DNA of 64,000 nucleotides from CAVTND01 sp963735955. Its GTDB lineage: Bacteria; Pseudomonadota; Gammaproteobacteria; Burkholderiales; Burkholderiaceae_F. Positions 1 to 8,211 of the stretch are shown piece after piece. Positions within the stretch are counted from its first letter, which is position 1; each line of letters starts with the position of its first letter. Location of the stretch: NCBI GenBank assembly GCA_963735955.1, contig CAVTND010000002.1, positions 62,001 to 126,000 of the forward strand, read 5' to 3'. The notes below the pieces were generated by a model that was not told the origin of the DNA, made no database searches, and saw only the letters and a list, made by a program, of their open reading frames with translations. The position numbers and the translations under genes are program-made.

Positions 1-604
1 ACTGGCGCGTCTGGATGTCGAGCGCCGAGAACGGCTCGTCCATCAGAATGATGTCGGGGTCGAGCACCAGCGTCTGCGCCAGCGCCGTGCGCTTGCGCAT
101 GCCGCCGGACAGCTGGTGCGGATAGCGATCGCCGAAACCACCGAGTCCGACCCGCTTGAGCCAGTCATCGGCCTGCGCTCCGCTTCGTCCCAAAGCCGTG
201 CCGCGGAACTCCAGGCCGGCCATCACGTTGTCGCGCGCCGTGCGCCATGGCATCAGGGCCTCGGTCTGGAACATGTAGCCGGCGCGCCGGTTGATGCCAA
301 GCAGCGGCTGCGCCGAAGACCTGCGATCGAACCGGCGCTGGGTTCGAGCAGGCCGGCGCCGACGTTCAGCAGAGTGCTTTTGCCGCAGCCGGTCGGGCCG
401 ACGACGCTGACGAATTCACCGGGCGCGATGGCCAGCGTGACATCGCGCACGGCGGTGTAGTGCTGCGACCGTCATCGCGGCGAAAGTGCAGGTCACGCCG
501 CGCAGACCGAGCGCGGCCGTGACGTGGACGCCCCCGGTCGCTGCCAGCCGCCTCCGCGGGGGCTCGCGATGCGTTGGGGCGGCCCGGCGCTGATCGCCGA
601 TCAC
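1..604 (-). CDS. ABC transporter ATP-binding protein, nitrate/sulfonate/taurine type (partial, frameshifted)
   Basis: ATP-hydrolysing subunit of an importer, partner of the substrate-binding protein just upstream. The N-terminal half shows the P-loop GPTGCGKST (near 370-400). At the window edge the minus strand reads the ABC signature LSGGMRKR followed by Walker B ILMDEP, and the gene continues beyond base 1. Reading passes through at least two frame changes (near 300 and 440-460), so no single ORF covers it. A GTG start at 604 directly follows the stop of the binding-protein gene. The family assignment is firm; the substrate cannot be read from the sequence. Confidence 0.8.
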
Positions 605-607
605 CCA

Positions 608-1649
608 TTACCCTTTCGGGTACTTTGCGTTCGCCTTCTTGACGAAGTCGTTGGTGTAGACCGCCTTCAGGTCGATCTTGGCCTTGGACATGTTGTCGGG
701 TCGATGCTTTCGCAGCGCTCGCAGCGCAGTCGCCGGACCCTGCTCCGGAATCATGCCGTCGGGCGACAGCGCCGGCTTCGCTTTGAGGAATGCGTCGATG
801 TAGACCGCGCGATCGCCGAGCAGGTAGCTCTCGGGCACCGATTTGACGATGTCCGACGGCCCGGCCTGCTGGATCCACTTGTTGGCGCGCACGATCGCAT
901 TGGTCAGCGCCTGCACCGTGTTCGGATTCTTCTCGATGAACGCGACCGGCGCGTACAGCGTCGCCGCCGGCATCGGTCCGCCGAAGACCTTGTCGGCCTC
1001 GGCGACATCGCGCGTGTCGGAGATGATCTTGATGTCGTTGCTGCGCGCCAGCATCGTGATCACCGGATCGAGATTGGAGATCGCATCGATCTGGCCGGAG
1101 CGCAGCGCCGCCACCGCACCCTGCGAGGCGCCGACGCCGATGATACGACACATCGGTCGGCTTGAGGCCGGCCTTGGCCAGCACGAAGTTCGCCATGATG
1201 TTGGTCGACGAGCCCGGCGCGGTGACGCCGATTTTCTTGCCCTTCAGGTCGGCAACAGTCTTGTAGTTCGGCATCGTCTTGGTGCTGACCGCCAGCACGA
1301 TCTGCGGCGCGCGGCCCTGCAGCACGAAGGCGCGCATCGGCTGGCCCTTCGCCTGCATGTTGATGTTGTGTTCAAACGCGCCCGAGACAACATCGGCACT
1401 GCCGCCGACCACGGCCTGCAAGGCGCGCGCGCCGCCGGCAAAGTCGACGATCTCGACCTCGAGCCCCTCGTCCTTGAAGAATCCCCTCTGCTCGGCGATC
1501 GTCAGCGGCAGGTAGTACAGCAGGTTCTTGCCGCCCACCGCGATCGTCACCTTCTTCTTTTCGAGCGACTGCGCCTGGGACAGCAGCGGCAGGACGAGGA
1601 CGGCGGCGCCGGCGACGACGAATCCGCGGCGGGCGATAACGGTTTGCAT
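608..1649 (-). CDS. ABC transporter substrate-binding protein (SsuA/NMT1-THI5-like), one frameshift
   Basis: Periplasmic solute-binding protein of a nitrate/sulfonate/taurine-type ABC importer. The ATG at 1649 follows GGAG and opens with a signal peptide ending near SQAQS. The mature part has family features: GKNLLYYLPLTIAEQRGFFKDEG early on, then DLKGKKIGV and GSSTN. The reading frame breaks near 1150, where one extra base separates DVSY from IGVGASQGAV; downstream the protein runs on in another frame to the stop at 608. The repaired length is about 345 residues, normal for the family. It is co-oriented with the ATPase gene, but no permease gene is visible inside the window. Confidence 0.85.
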
Positions 1650-1696
1650 CGGCAACTCCACTTGGAAAACCAATTGATCTTATAGGACGTTGCTTC

Positions 1697-2927
1697 TCAT
1701 ACGACACCATTGCGCCGCAGCGCCGCCACAGTCTCGGGCGACAGCCCAAGCCCGGCCAGCACCTCATCTGTGTGCTCACCGAGTCGTGGCCCAAGCCAGC
1801 GGGTCGATCCGGGGGTCGCGGAGAGCTTCGGCACCACCGCCGGAACCTTCAAGAGGCGTGCCGTCGGCCAGCACCGCCTGCTCGATCATGCCGCGCGCTG
1901 CAAACTGCGGATCTTCAAACATGTCGGCCACGCTGTAGATGCGCGAGACGGGCACATCCGCGGCCGACAGCGCGGCGAGTGCATCCTCGATCGGTCGCTT
2001 GCCGCACCAGTCCTGAATCGCGTCGTCGATTGCCTGCGTCTGCTTGACCCGACCGTCGTTGCGCGCGAGCGCGGGATCCTCGGCCATGTCGGGCCGACCG
2101 ATGGCGACCATCAGTCGCCGGAAGATTGCATCGCCGTTTCCCGCCACAACGATCGCCGCCCCGTCGGCACAGGTGTAGGTGTTCGAGGGCACGATCCCCG
2201 GCAGCGCGCCGCCACTGCGACTGCGCACGGCGCCGAAGCGGTCGTACTCCGGCACCGTGCTTTCCATCATGTTGAAAACTGCCTCGTACAGGGCGACGTC
2301 GACCATCTGCCCACTACCCGCACGGCAGGATTCTCCCGGCTCGCCGTTCCAGCGTCCTCCGGTGACCTCGCGGTGGCGCAGAGCCATCAGTGCGCCGATA
2401 ACTCCGTGCAGGGCCGCAATCGAATCACCGATCGAGATGCCTATACGCACCGGAGGTCGATCTGGATAGCCCGACACGAATCGGATTCCTCCCATCGCCT
2501 CGCCGATGGCCCCAAAGCCTGGAGCTTCGCGCATCGGGCCGGTCTGTCCATAGCCGGACAAGCGCACCATGATCGTGGCCGGGTTTTCGGCGCGCAACTG
2601 TTCGTATCCCAGGCCCCAGCGTTCCAATACCCCGGGGCGGTAGTTCTCGATCACGACATCGGCTTCAAGCGCCAGTTGACGCGCGATCTTCTGTGCGCGT
2701 TCGTCCTTCAGATTCAGCGTGATTGATTTCTTGTTGCGTGCCTGCACGTACCACCAGAGCGAAGTGCCCTCGTGCAGAAAGCGCCAACTGCGGATCGGGT
2801 CACCGCCTTTCGGATCCTCGACCTTGATGACCTCGGCGCCGAACTCTGCCATCAGCCGCGCCGCGAATGGCCCGGCGATCAGGGTCCCGAGTTCCAGGAC
2901 CTTGATGCCGGCAAGCGGTCCACTCAT
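1697..2927 (-). CDS. CaiB/BaiF family (type III) CoA-transferase
   Basis: Transfers CoA between carboxylic acids; the substrate is unknown. The N-terminus (PLAGIKVLELGTLIAGPFA, then AEFGAEVIKVEDP) and the segment NKKSITLNLK are typical of the family. The putative catalytic Asp is in VEDPKGGD or nearby VVIENYRPG; I cannot decide between them by eye. A frameshift near 1840 breaks the last 50 residues. The other frame supplies the expected ending (LGEHTDEVLAGLGLS), with a stop at 1697. It begins 3 nt after the MAPEG-like gene, so the two are probably co-transcribed. Confidence 0.88.
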
Positions 2928-2930
2928 AGG

Positions 2931-3305
2931 CTACGCGTTCAGCAGAAACAGGCGCACACAGGCGCCCAGCCCGATGAACCAGACCAGCGAGCGCAGCCAG
3001 TGCCAGTCGGCCAGGTAGCAAACGAGATAGGCGACCCGCATGGCGATGAAAATCAGCGCGGTTGTGTCGATGGCGGCCTGGGGTGCCTTTGCCAGGGTCG
3101 CCACGATCACCCCGGCAGCAAACAGCGGGAAGGCCTCAAAACTGTTGACCTGCGCGTTGTTCGCGCGTTTGCGGAATCCCTCCTGCTTCGCCAGCCATGC
3201 GCGCGGATCACGATTGCTGAACCGCTCTCCGCCGGCCTTCGCCGTGACGGTCGCAACGAAGGGAAGCAAACCCGCAATCAGTACACACCAGAACGCCATA
3301 GTCAT
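2931..3305 (-). CDS. MAPEG family membrane protein
   Basis: Small integral membrane protein of about 124 residues with four hydrophobic segments. It contains the MAPEG-type core NNAQVNSFEAFPLFAAGV, which contains the conserved N-x-x-E-xx-P pattern, and ends in a hydrophobic LVWFIGLGACVRLFLL segment. The ATG at 3305 is preferred because AGGGAGAG lies 5 nt upstream; an internal ATG at 3299 is the alternative. Bacterial MAPEG proteins are often glutathione-related, but no specific activity can be claimed here. It sits 35 nt downstream of recR and 3 nt upstream of the CoA-transferase gene. Confidence 0.8.
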   Translation of the reverse strand: MTMAFWCVLIAGLLPFVATVTAKAGGERFSNRDPRAWLAKQEGFRKRANNAQVNSFEAFPLFAAGVIVATLAKAPQAAIDTTALIFIAMRVAYLVCYLADWHWLRSLVWFIGLGACVRLFLLNA

Positions 3306-3340
3306 CAAACTCTCCCTGGCCGTTGATCGATGAGGCTCAT

Positions 3341-3943
3341 CTAGGACGCGCGACGATCAAGCATCGCCTGGGCAATCGTATTGACGTCCGTGTATTCAAG
3401 TTCCGCGCCCGCCGGAACTCCTCGTGCCAGGCGTGTGATCTTGAGGGCCGGATCCCGCTCGCGCAACAACTGTGCGATGTAGTGCGCCGTCGCGTCGCCC
3501 TCCGGCGTGAAGGAGGTGGCGACGACAACCTCGCACACGATGCCGTCGCTCGCGCGCGCCAGAAGCCGCTCCATCTGGATCTCGCGCGGTCCGATGCCAT
3601 CGAGCGGTGACAGCCGCCCGAGCAGCACAAAGTACAGGCCGTTGTACGACAGCGACTGCTCGACCATCAGCTGGTCGGCAGGCGATTCGACCACGCACAG
3701 CAACTGCGAATCGCGTCGCGCACTGGAACAGGTGTCGCAGATCGCCTGTTCGGTCAGCGTATTGCAACGCTCGCAGTGTCCGATTACACGCGCTGCCGCA
3801 AGCAATGCCTCGCCAAGCCGCACGGCGCCGTCCCGATCATGTTGCAACAGATGAAAGGCAATTCGTTGCGCCGAGCGTGGACCGATGCCCGGCAGATGCC
3901 TCAGGGCATCGACCAGCCTGTCGAGTGCGGGACCAAGCTTCAC
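3341..3943 (-). CDS. recR: Recombination mediator RecR
   Basis: Acts with RecF/RecO to load RecA at gaps. All family parts are visible in order: a helix-hairpin-helix (LPGIGPRSAQRIAFHLL), a Cys4 zinc finger (CERCNTLTEQAICDTC), then a Toprim domain with the acidic motif VVESPADQ and the GRLSPLDGIGP loop. Its 200 residues match the family. The only in-frame start near the expected N-terminus is GTG at 3943, as no ATG occurs upstream in frame; homologues begin only a few residues earlier. It follows ybaB and dnaX in the classic dnaX-ybaB-recR order. Confidence 0.95.
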   Translation of the reverse strand: MKLGPALDRLVDALRHLPGIGPRSAQRIAFHLLQHDRDGAVRLGEALLAAARVIGHCERCNTLTEQAICDTCSSARRDSQLLCVVESPADQLMVEQSLSYNGLYFVLLGRLSPLDGIGPREIQMERLLARASDGIVCEVVVATSFTPEGDATAHYIAQLLRERDPALKITRLARGVPAGAELEYTDVNTIAQAMLDRRAS

Positions 3944-4030
3944 AAAGTCGTGACCGATGATGCCGCCGGAGGCGGCGTCGCGCGTCGTTCAGCAGGCCCA
4001 AACGCAGCAAGCCACGGCGCCGGACATGGA

Positions 4031-4357
4031 TCAGAAGGGCAGCTTGAAGCCCGGCGGCAGCGGCATGCCGGACGTAAGCGACGCCATCTTTTCCTGCGAA
4101 ACCTGCTCGGCACGGCGCACGGCGTCGTTGAACGCGGCGGTGACCAGATCCTCAAGCATGTCCTTGTCATTGCCGACCAGCGACGGGTCGATCGACACGC
4201 GGCGCACCGCGTGCTTGCAGCTCATCACTACCTTGACCATGCCTGCACCGGACTGGCCTTCAACCTCGGTGGCCGCGAGCTCATCCTGCATGCGCTTCAT
4301 GTCGTCCTGCATCTTCTGCGCTTGCTGCATCAAGCCAGCGAGTTGGCCTTTCATCAT
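4031..4357 (-). CDS. ybaB: YbaB/EbfC family nucleoid-associated protein
   Basis: Small dimeric DNA-binding protein of 108 residues. It opens with MMKGQLAGLMQQAQKMQ, a long amphipathic helix, followed by the family strand VEGQSGAGMVKVVMSCKHAVRRV and the DKDMLEDLVTAAFNDA helix. GGAGAG lies just before the ATG. It lies between dnaX and recR, the conserved position in most Proteobacteria. A 147-nt gap separates it from dnaX, in which I recognise no further element. Confidence 0.95.
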   Translation of the reverse strand: MMKGQLAGLMQQAQKMQDDMKRMQDELAATEVEGQSGAGMVKVVMSCKHAVRRVSIDPSLVGNDKDMLEDLVTAAFNDAVRRAEQVSQEKMASLTSGMPLPPGFKLPF

Positions 4358-4504
4358 CTGGACTGCTCTCCTTGTTCTCGGCGTTGCTCAACCAGCTTTG
4401 ACATGGCTCCAGCCCGATGCCGCAGAATTGCCGGCACGAGCGTGCGGCCGGTGCGTCACAAATCTGCTACCAACACGCCCGCGCAGCAGCCGTTGGCGTG
4501 ATGA

Positions 4505-6103
4505 TCACGCATTCTTTGGTCGAATCGATGAGGGATCCACCGAGGCACCGAAGTTCTCGATCAATTCTCGCACGAAGGGATCGGCATAGATCGACTCCTC
4601 GGCCTTGCGCTGCTGCTCCGCGCGCGCCTGTTCGGCGCGCCCGGCCACGGTCGGACCGAGGGTGGCCCCGACTTCAGCGCTCAGTCGAACCGGCGCGCCC
4701 AGTTCCTCGCTGATTGCGGCGCGCAGGCGATCGATGGTGCCGGCCTCGATCAGTGATTTGATTGGCACACGTATCCTGAAGTGCCGGCCCTCGGCAGAGA
4801 GCAGCTCACTGCGCTGCGCCAGCTCCTTGACCAGGCCAGCAAGTTTCAGCCGCGCTACCAGTGCTGCCCAGTCGCCGTCGAATGCCGCAACACCGCCTAT
4901 CGCCGGTGGCGCCGGTGGCGCCGGTGAAGGTGCGGTCTCCGTCGAGCGCGGCGCGGCGCGCAGCGGCGTTGCTTTGGTCAATGGCCTGACCGGCGCGGAT
5001 TCGCCCGGTTCAACCGGCATGAAAGCGATCATGCGCAACAGGGTCATGGTGAAACCAGCGTACTCATCGGGCGCCAGATGCAGATCATTACGGCCATGCA
5101 GCGCGATCTGATAAAGAAGCTGCACCTCGTCCGGGGGTAGTTTCGCCGCTAACCGCCGCCGGTCCTCGATTCCTACCTCATCGCCCGCGCTCGCGGCTTG
5201 CTGCTCGAGCGCAATCCGGTGCAACAGGCTTGCCAGATCGCGCAGCGCCTGACCGAATGCGAGGCTCGACTCATTCATCTGATCGGCGATGGCCAGTGCG
5301 CCCGCGGCATCGCGCGCGTGCACAGCGTCGACGATCCGTACCAGGGTGCCATGATCGATGGCCCCGAGCATGCCGCGCACCGCGTCGAGCGTCAGTGCCC
5401 CGCCCGCATAGGCGATCGCCTGGTCGAGCAGGGAAAGACCATCACGCATGCTGCCGCGCGCTGCCTGCGCCAGCATCGCCAGCGCGGCCGACTCGGCGCC
5501 GATCCCCTCCTGCGCAAGGATTTCTGCCATGCGCGAAACGATCGCACCGGGCGCCATCTGCTTCAGATTGAACTGCAGGCAACGCGAAAGCACTGTCACC
5601 GGTACTTTCTGCGGATCGGTGGTCGCGAGGATGAACTTGACGTAGTCAGGCGGCTCTTCAAGCGTCTTGAGCATCGCGTTGAATGCATGGTTCGAAAGCT
5701 GATGCACCTCATCGATCATGTAGACCTTGAAGCGGGCATTGCTCGGCGCATACATGGCGCGCTCGAGCAGTTGCACCATCTCGTCGACACCGCGGTTGCT
5801 CGCTGCATCCATCTCGATGTAGTCGATAAAGCGGCCTGCATCGATGGCTAGGCAGGCCTCGCACACTCCACATGGCTTCGACGTTATTCCGCCGGTGCCG
5901 TCCGCGCCGACGCAATTGAGTGCCTTGGCCAGGATGCGCGACAGCGTGGTCTTGCCAACGCCGCGGGTACCGGTGAACAGATAGGCGTGATGCAGACGTT
6001 TCGCATCGAGCGCATTGGCGAGCGCCTTGACCACATGCTCCTGCCCGATCAGGGTGGAAAAATCGCGTGGGCGCCACTTACGGGCGAGAACCTGGTAGGA
6101 CAT
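4505..6103 (-). CDS. dnaX: DNA polymerase III subunits gamma/tau
   Basis: Clamp-loader ATPase, intact at 532 residues. The Walker A motif is GTRGVGKTT (about residue 45), followed by a zinc-binding C-x(n)-CGVCEAC module, the DEVH Walker B variant (MIDEVHQLSNHAFNAML) and the SRC sensor (LSRCLQFNL). The C-terminal third carries an Ala/Pro-rich linker and a tau-like domain. I looked for the slippery A-run used for gamma production in E. coli and did not find a convincing one. Start ATG at 6103. Confidence 0.97.
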   Translation of the reverse strand: MSYQVLARKWRPRDFSTLIGQEHVVKALANALDAKRLHHAYLFTGTRGVGKTTLSRILAKALNCVGADGTGGITSKPCGVCEACLAIDAGRFIDYIEMDAASNRGVDEMVQLLERAMYAPSNARFKVYMIDEVHQLSNHAFNAMLKTLEEPPDYVKFILATTDPQKVPVTVLSRCLQFNLKQMAPGAIVSRMAEILAQEGIGAESAALAMLAQAARGSMRDGLSLLDQAIAYAGGALTLDAVRGMLGAIDHGTLVRIVDAVHARDAAGALAIADQMNESSLAFGQALRDLASLLHRIALEQQAASAGDEVGIEDRRRLAAKLPPDEVQLLYQIALHGRNDLHLAPDEYAGFTMTLLRMIAFMPVEPGESAPVRPLTKATPLRAAPRSTETAPSPAPPAPPAIGGVAAFDGDWAALVARLKLAGLVKELAQRSELLSAEGRHFRIRVPIKSLIEAGTIDRLRAAISEELGAPVRLSAEVGATLGPTVAGRAEQARAEQQRKAEESIYADPFVRELIENFGASVDPSSIRPKNA

Positions 6104-6140
6104 CGGGGGATAGATCCGGGAATCGGGTGCGCAGGACAGT

Positions 6141-6668
6141 CTAGCCGCTCACTGGTTTCGCCGCCGAGCTGGCGGGCGGAAGCGCGGCAAGCTGCGCAAG
6201 TGCAGTTCCGGTTACACGGCAGATGCGCCAGTCCGGCAGCAGATCCGCGCCGAGCGACTGATAGAACTCGATTGAAGGCTGATTCCAGTCGAGCACCGAC
6301 CATTCGAACCGTCCGCACCCGCGCTCAACCGCCAGGCGGGCGAGATGCAGCATGAGCGCCTTGCCGTAGCCTTTGCCGCGCGAATCGGGCAACACAAACA
6401 GGTCTTCGAGGTAGAGCCCGCGCCGCGCAAGGAAGGTGGAGAAATTGTGGAAGAACAGAGCGAAGCCCACCGCTTCGATGGTGTCGCCAGTGCTCTCCCA
6501 GCCGATCACCGCCTCAATGACCGGGTGCTCCCCAAACAACTCCTTATTCAACTGTGCTTCAGTGGCAACAACCAGATGCGTGAGCTTCTCGTAGTCCGCG
6601 AGTCCGCGGATCAGCGCAAGCAGCTTGCGGACGTCCTGCGGCTGAGCCGCTTCGATGCGAAAGTTCAC
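6141..6668 (-). CDS. GNAT family N-acetyltransferase
   Basis: Acetyl-CoA-dependent transferase of about 175 residues. The acetyl-CoA loop reads LFVLPDSRGKGYGKALM (R/Q-x-x-G-x-G/A), followed by the beta-5 motif FEWSVLDWNQPSIEFYQSLGA typical of spermidine/diamine-acetyltransferase-like GNATs. It starts at GTG 6668 (V-N-F-R-I-E). The substrate is not deducible. It is co-oriented with dnaX and lies 37 nt upstream of it. Confidence 0.88.
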   Translation of the reverse strand: MNFRIEAAQPQDVRKLLALIRGLADYEKLTHLVVATEAQLNKELFGEHPVIEAVIGWESTGDTIEAVGFALFFHNFSTFLARRGLYLEDLFVLPDSRGKGYGKALMLHLARLAVERGCGRFEWSVLDWNQPSIEFYQSLGADLLPDWRICRVTGTALAQLAALPPASSAAKPVSG

Positions 6669-6749
6669 GCGATGCAGACACCGTATCGATTGGAGGGGGA
6701 GGTCCAGGAGGGGGCTGAAGCCCCCTCTTGCATCCGACCATGAGCCAAG

Positions 6750-6788
6750 GGCTCGCCTCACCCGCCCGCAGGGCGAGTGAGGCGAGCC
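6750..6788 (-). terminator. Long perfect hairpin at the 3' end of ffs (terminator or processing element)
   Basis: GGCTCGCCTCAC (6750-6761) pairs perfectly with GTGAGGCGAGCC (6777-6788). After one C/A mismatch, five more pairs close a three-base loop. The outer arm overlaps the last bases of ffs that pair with its 5' end. No U-run follows on either strand, so intrinsic termination is only a guess. A second hairpin, GAGGGGGC/GCCCCCTC, lies at 6708-6727. Confidence 0.45.
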
Positions 6789-6875
6789 TTGTCCTCGGCA
6801 CTGAAGGAAATCCGCTGTGGCTGCTTCGTTCCCGACCTGACCAGGTTCACGGCACCTCCATGCGAGGGGGCCCGC
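6782..6875 (-). ncRNA. ffs: Signal recognition particle RNA, 4.5S (small type)
   Basis: The minus strand carries the universally conserved SRP domain IV: GGTCAGGTCGGGAACGAAGC followed by AGCCACAGCGGAT, which form the symmetric and asymmetric loops bound by Ffh. The flanks pair: 5' GGGCC near 6873 with 3' GGCTC near 6784, and CCTCG with CGAGG. This gives a rod of about 90 nt, right for a proteobacterial 4.5S RNA. The exact ends are estimated from the pairing. The position upstream of dnaX is also found in other bacteria. Confidence 0.9.
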
Positions 6876-7033
6876 CGGGGGCAATGGTATCAGCGCGCGT
6901 GTTCGTCCGAGCCTCGCGAGTCGGTCAAACGGAACGACGACTCGTAAGGCGCAAGCAATCCTTCAAGCAAGCGACCTCGGCGCGCGTTAACCGCGCAGGA
7001 ATTCGAGGATCGCCCTATTCAACGTCCGCCCAC

Positions 7034-7075
7034 TTGACCCGAGTCAAGCCCAGAGCCCCCTCCCGGGTCTAGGCT
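7034..7075 (+). promoter_or_regulatory. FNR/ANR-like box with candidate -10 upstream of the A/V-ATPase operon
   Basis: TTGAC-CCGA-GTCAA (7034-7047) is a perfect inverted repeat of TTGAC half-sites, one change per half from the FNR/ANR consensus TTGAT-N4-ATCAA. Exactly 22 nt downstream lies TAGGCT (7070-7075), which keeps the T, A and final T of TATAAT. This is the spacing of a class II FNR promoter centred at -41.5. The implied start near 7082 leaves a short leader containing AGGAGGT (7092-7098) before the GTG at 7109. The same geometry recurs before hupE and hupD. Confidence 0.6.
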
Positions 7076-7108
7076 CAAATCAAGGCGATCCAGGAGGTAT
7101 GCCTGCTC

Positions 7109-7447
7109 GTGCGTGAACGCACCTCCGATCCGGTCGACGCAGCAATCCGCCGCGTGCTCGATGCCGAGCGCGACGGGGTGAGAGCCGTTGCAGCCGCGCG
7201 CGAGGCAGCCGATCGGCGGATTGCTGGTGCCCGCGCCGATGTGGTCGAGATAGCTAAGTGCGCCGATCGGCGGATCGCCAATGCGCGCTCTCGCGTCGAT
7301 ACGCGAATCGCGCGGCGCGAACAGGAAATCGAGGAGGCCATGCGACAGCTCCGTGCCGCGGGACCGCTCGATGCGGCCGGCGGATCGCTGATCGCCGGGG
7401 CCGTGCGACGGGTCGCCACGACACTCACCCGCAGGGAAGCACCGTGA
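7109..7447 (+). CDS. A/V-type ATPase peripheral-stalk subunit G/H-like
   Basis: Charged helical protein of 112 residues, rich in Ala, Arg and Glu (AAREAADRRIAGARAD, RREQEIEEAMRQLRAAG), as expected of the stalk subunit that pairs with subunit E. It has no transmembrane segment. The GTG start at 7109 is chosen because AGGAGGT lies 10 nt upstream. It is the first gene of the operon and its stop overlaps the next GTG (GTGA). The assignment rests mainly on operon position and composition, since this family is poorly conserved. Confidence 0.65.
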   Translation: MRERTSDPVDAAIRRVLDAERDGVRAVAAAREAADRRIAGARADVVEIAKCADRRIANARSRVDTRIARREQEIEEAMRQLRAAGPLDAAGGSLIAGAVRRVATTLTRREAP

Positions 7448-8211
7448 TCGCCGCCGGCAGCCTGGAGTTCGCGCTCGCGCGCATGCATGCCCGCCTCGCA
7501 CGTCGCCCCGGACCCGCCGCGTGGTCCGGCATCGAACAGGCGCGTGCCATCGCCCCGATTCTCGAATTCGTGCGCGGCTCGACGCTCGCTGATGTCGCGA
7601 AGCCGTTCGCCGCCGCACATGATCTGCACGCGCTTGACCGTGCCGCACGCGATGCGTGGGCAGCGACGATTGCCGAAGCCGCTGCATGGATGCCGGCTGG
7701 GTTCGCATCCGCGCTCGTGTGGTGCCGCGTGCTCGCGCTCTTGCCGGCGCTCGTCCACCTCGCCCGGCATGACGATGCGCCCGCCTGGATGGCAAGCGAC
7801 CCCGAACTCTCGTCTCTCGCCTCGGCTCCGCACGAACGACGTCGCGCATTGCTGCTCGCGACCGATTTCGCCGCGCTCGCGCACGCCTGGCACGCACCCG
7901 AGCAGTTCATTCCAGCGTGGCGCGCCGAATGGCGCCGTCGCCTGCCGCCGCGAGCCTTTGACGACACGGCGTTGTCTGATCTCGCGAAACTCATCAGCCG
8001 CTACTTCGAACGACTCGCCGCGGCAGCGCTGCACGAGTCCGCGTCCCTGCGGGCCGATTTCGAGGCAGATCTCGTGAAGCGCTTTCGCCGCCATACCCTG
8101 GAACCAGTGGCTGTCTTCGCCTGGCTCGGGCTCGCCGCCCTCGACATCCGGCGTCTGCGCGGAGAGCTTGCGCGCCGCGTCGCCTTCCCCGCCGTTAGGT
8201 CGGTGCCGTGA
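7444..8211 (+). CDS. A/V-type ATPase subunit C (AC39/d-like)
   Basis: Cytoplasmic protein of 255 residues that would connect the central stalk to the c-ring. It lacks hydrophobic segments and is mostly helical. The C-terminus (AWLGLAALDIRRLRGELARR) resembles the conserved end of AC39 proteins, where a helix carries the E/D-x-R-x-L-R motif. It starts at GTG 7444, overlapping the previous stop by 4 nt, and ends by overlapping the GTG of subunit I. Identity relies on that C-terminal motif plus position. It is shorter than typical AC39 proteins (about 330-350 residues). Confidence 0.65.
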   Translation: MIAAGSLEFALARMHARLARRPGPAAWSGIEQARAIAPILEFVRGSTLADVAKPFAAAHDLHALDRAARDAWAATIAEAAAWMPAGFASALVWCRVLALLPALVHLARHDDAPAWMASDPELSSLASAPHERRRALLLATDFAALAHAWHAPEQFIPAWRAEWRRRLPPRAFDDTALSDLAKLISRYFERLAAAALHESASLRADFEADLVKRFRRHTLEPVAVFAWLGLAALDIRRLRGELARRVAFPAVRSVP

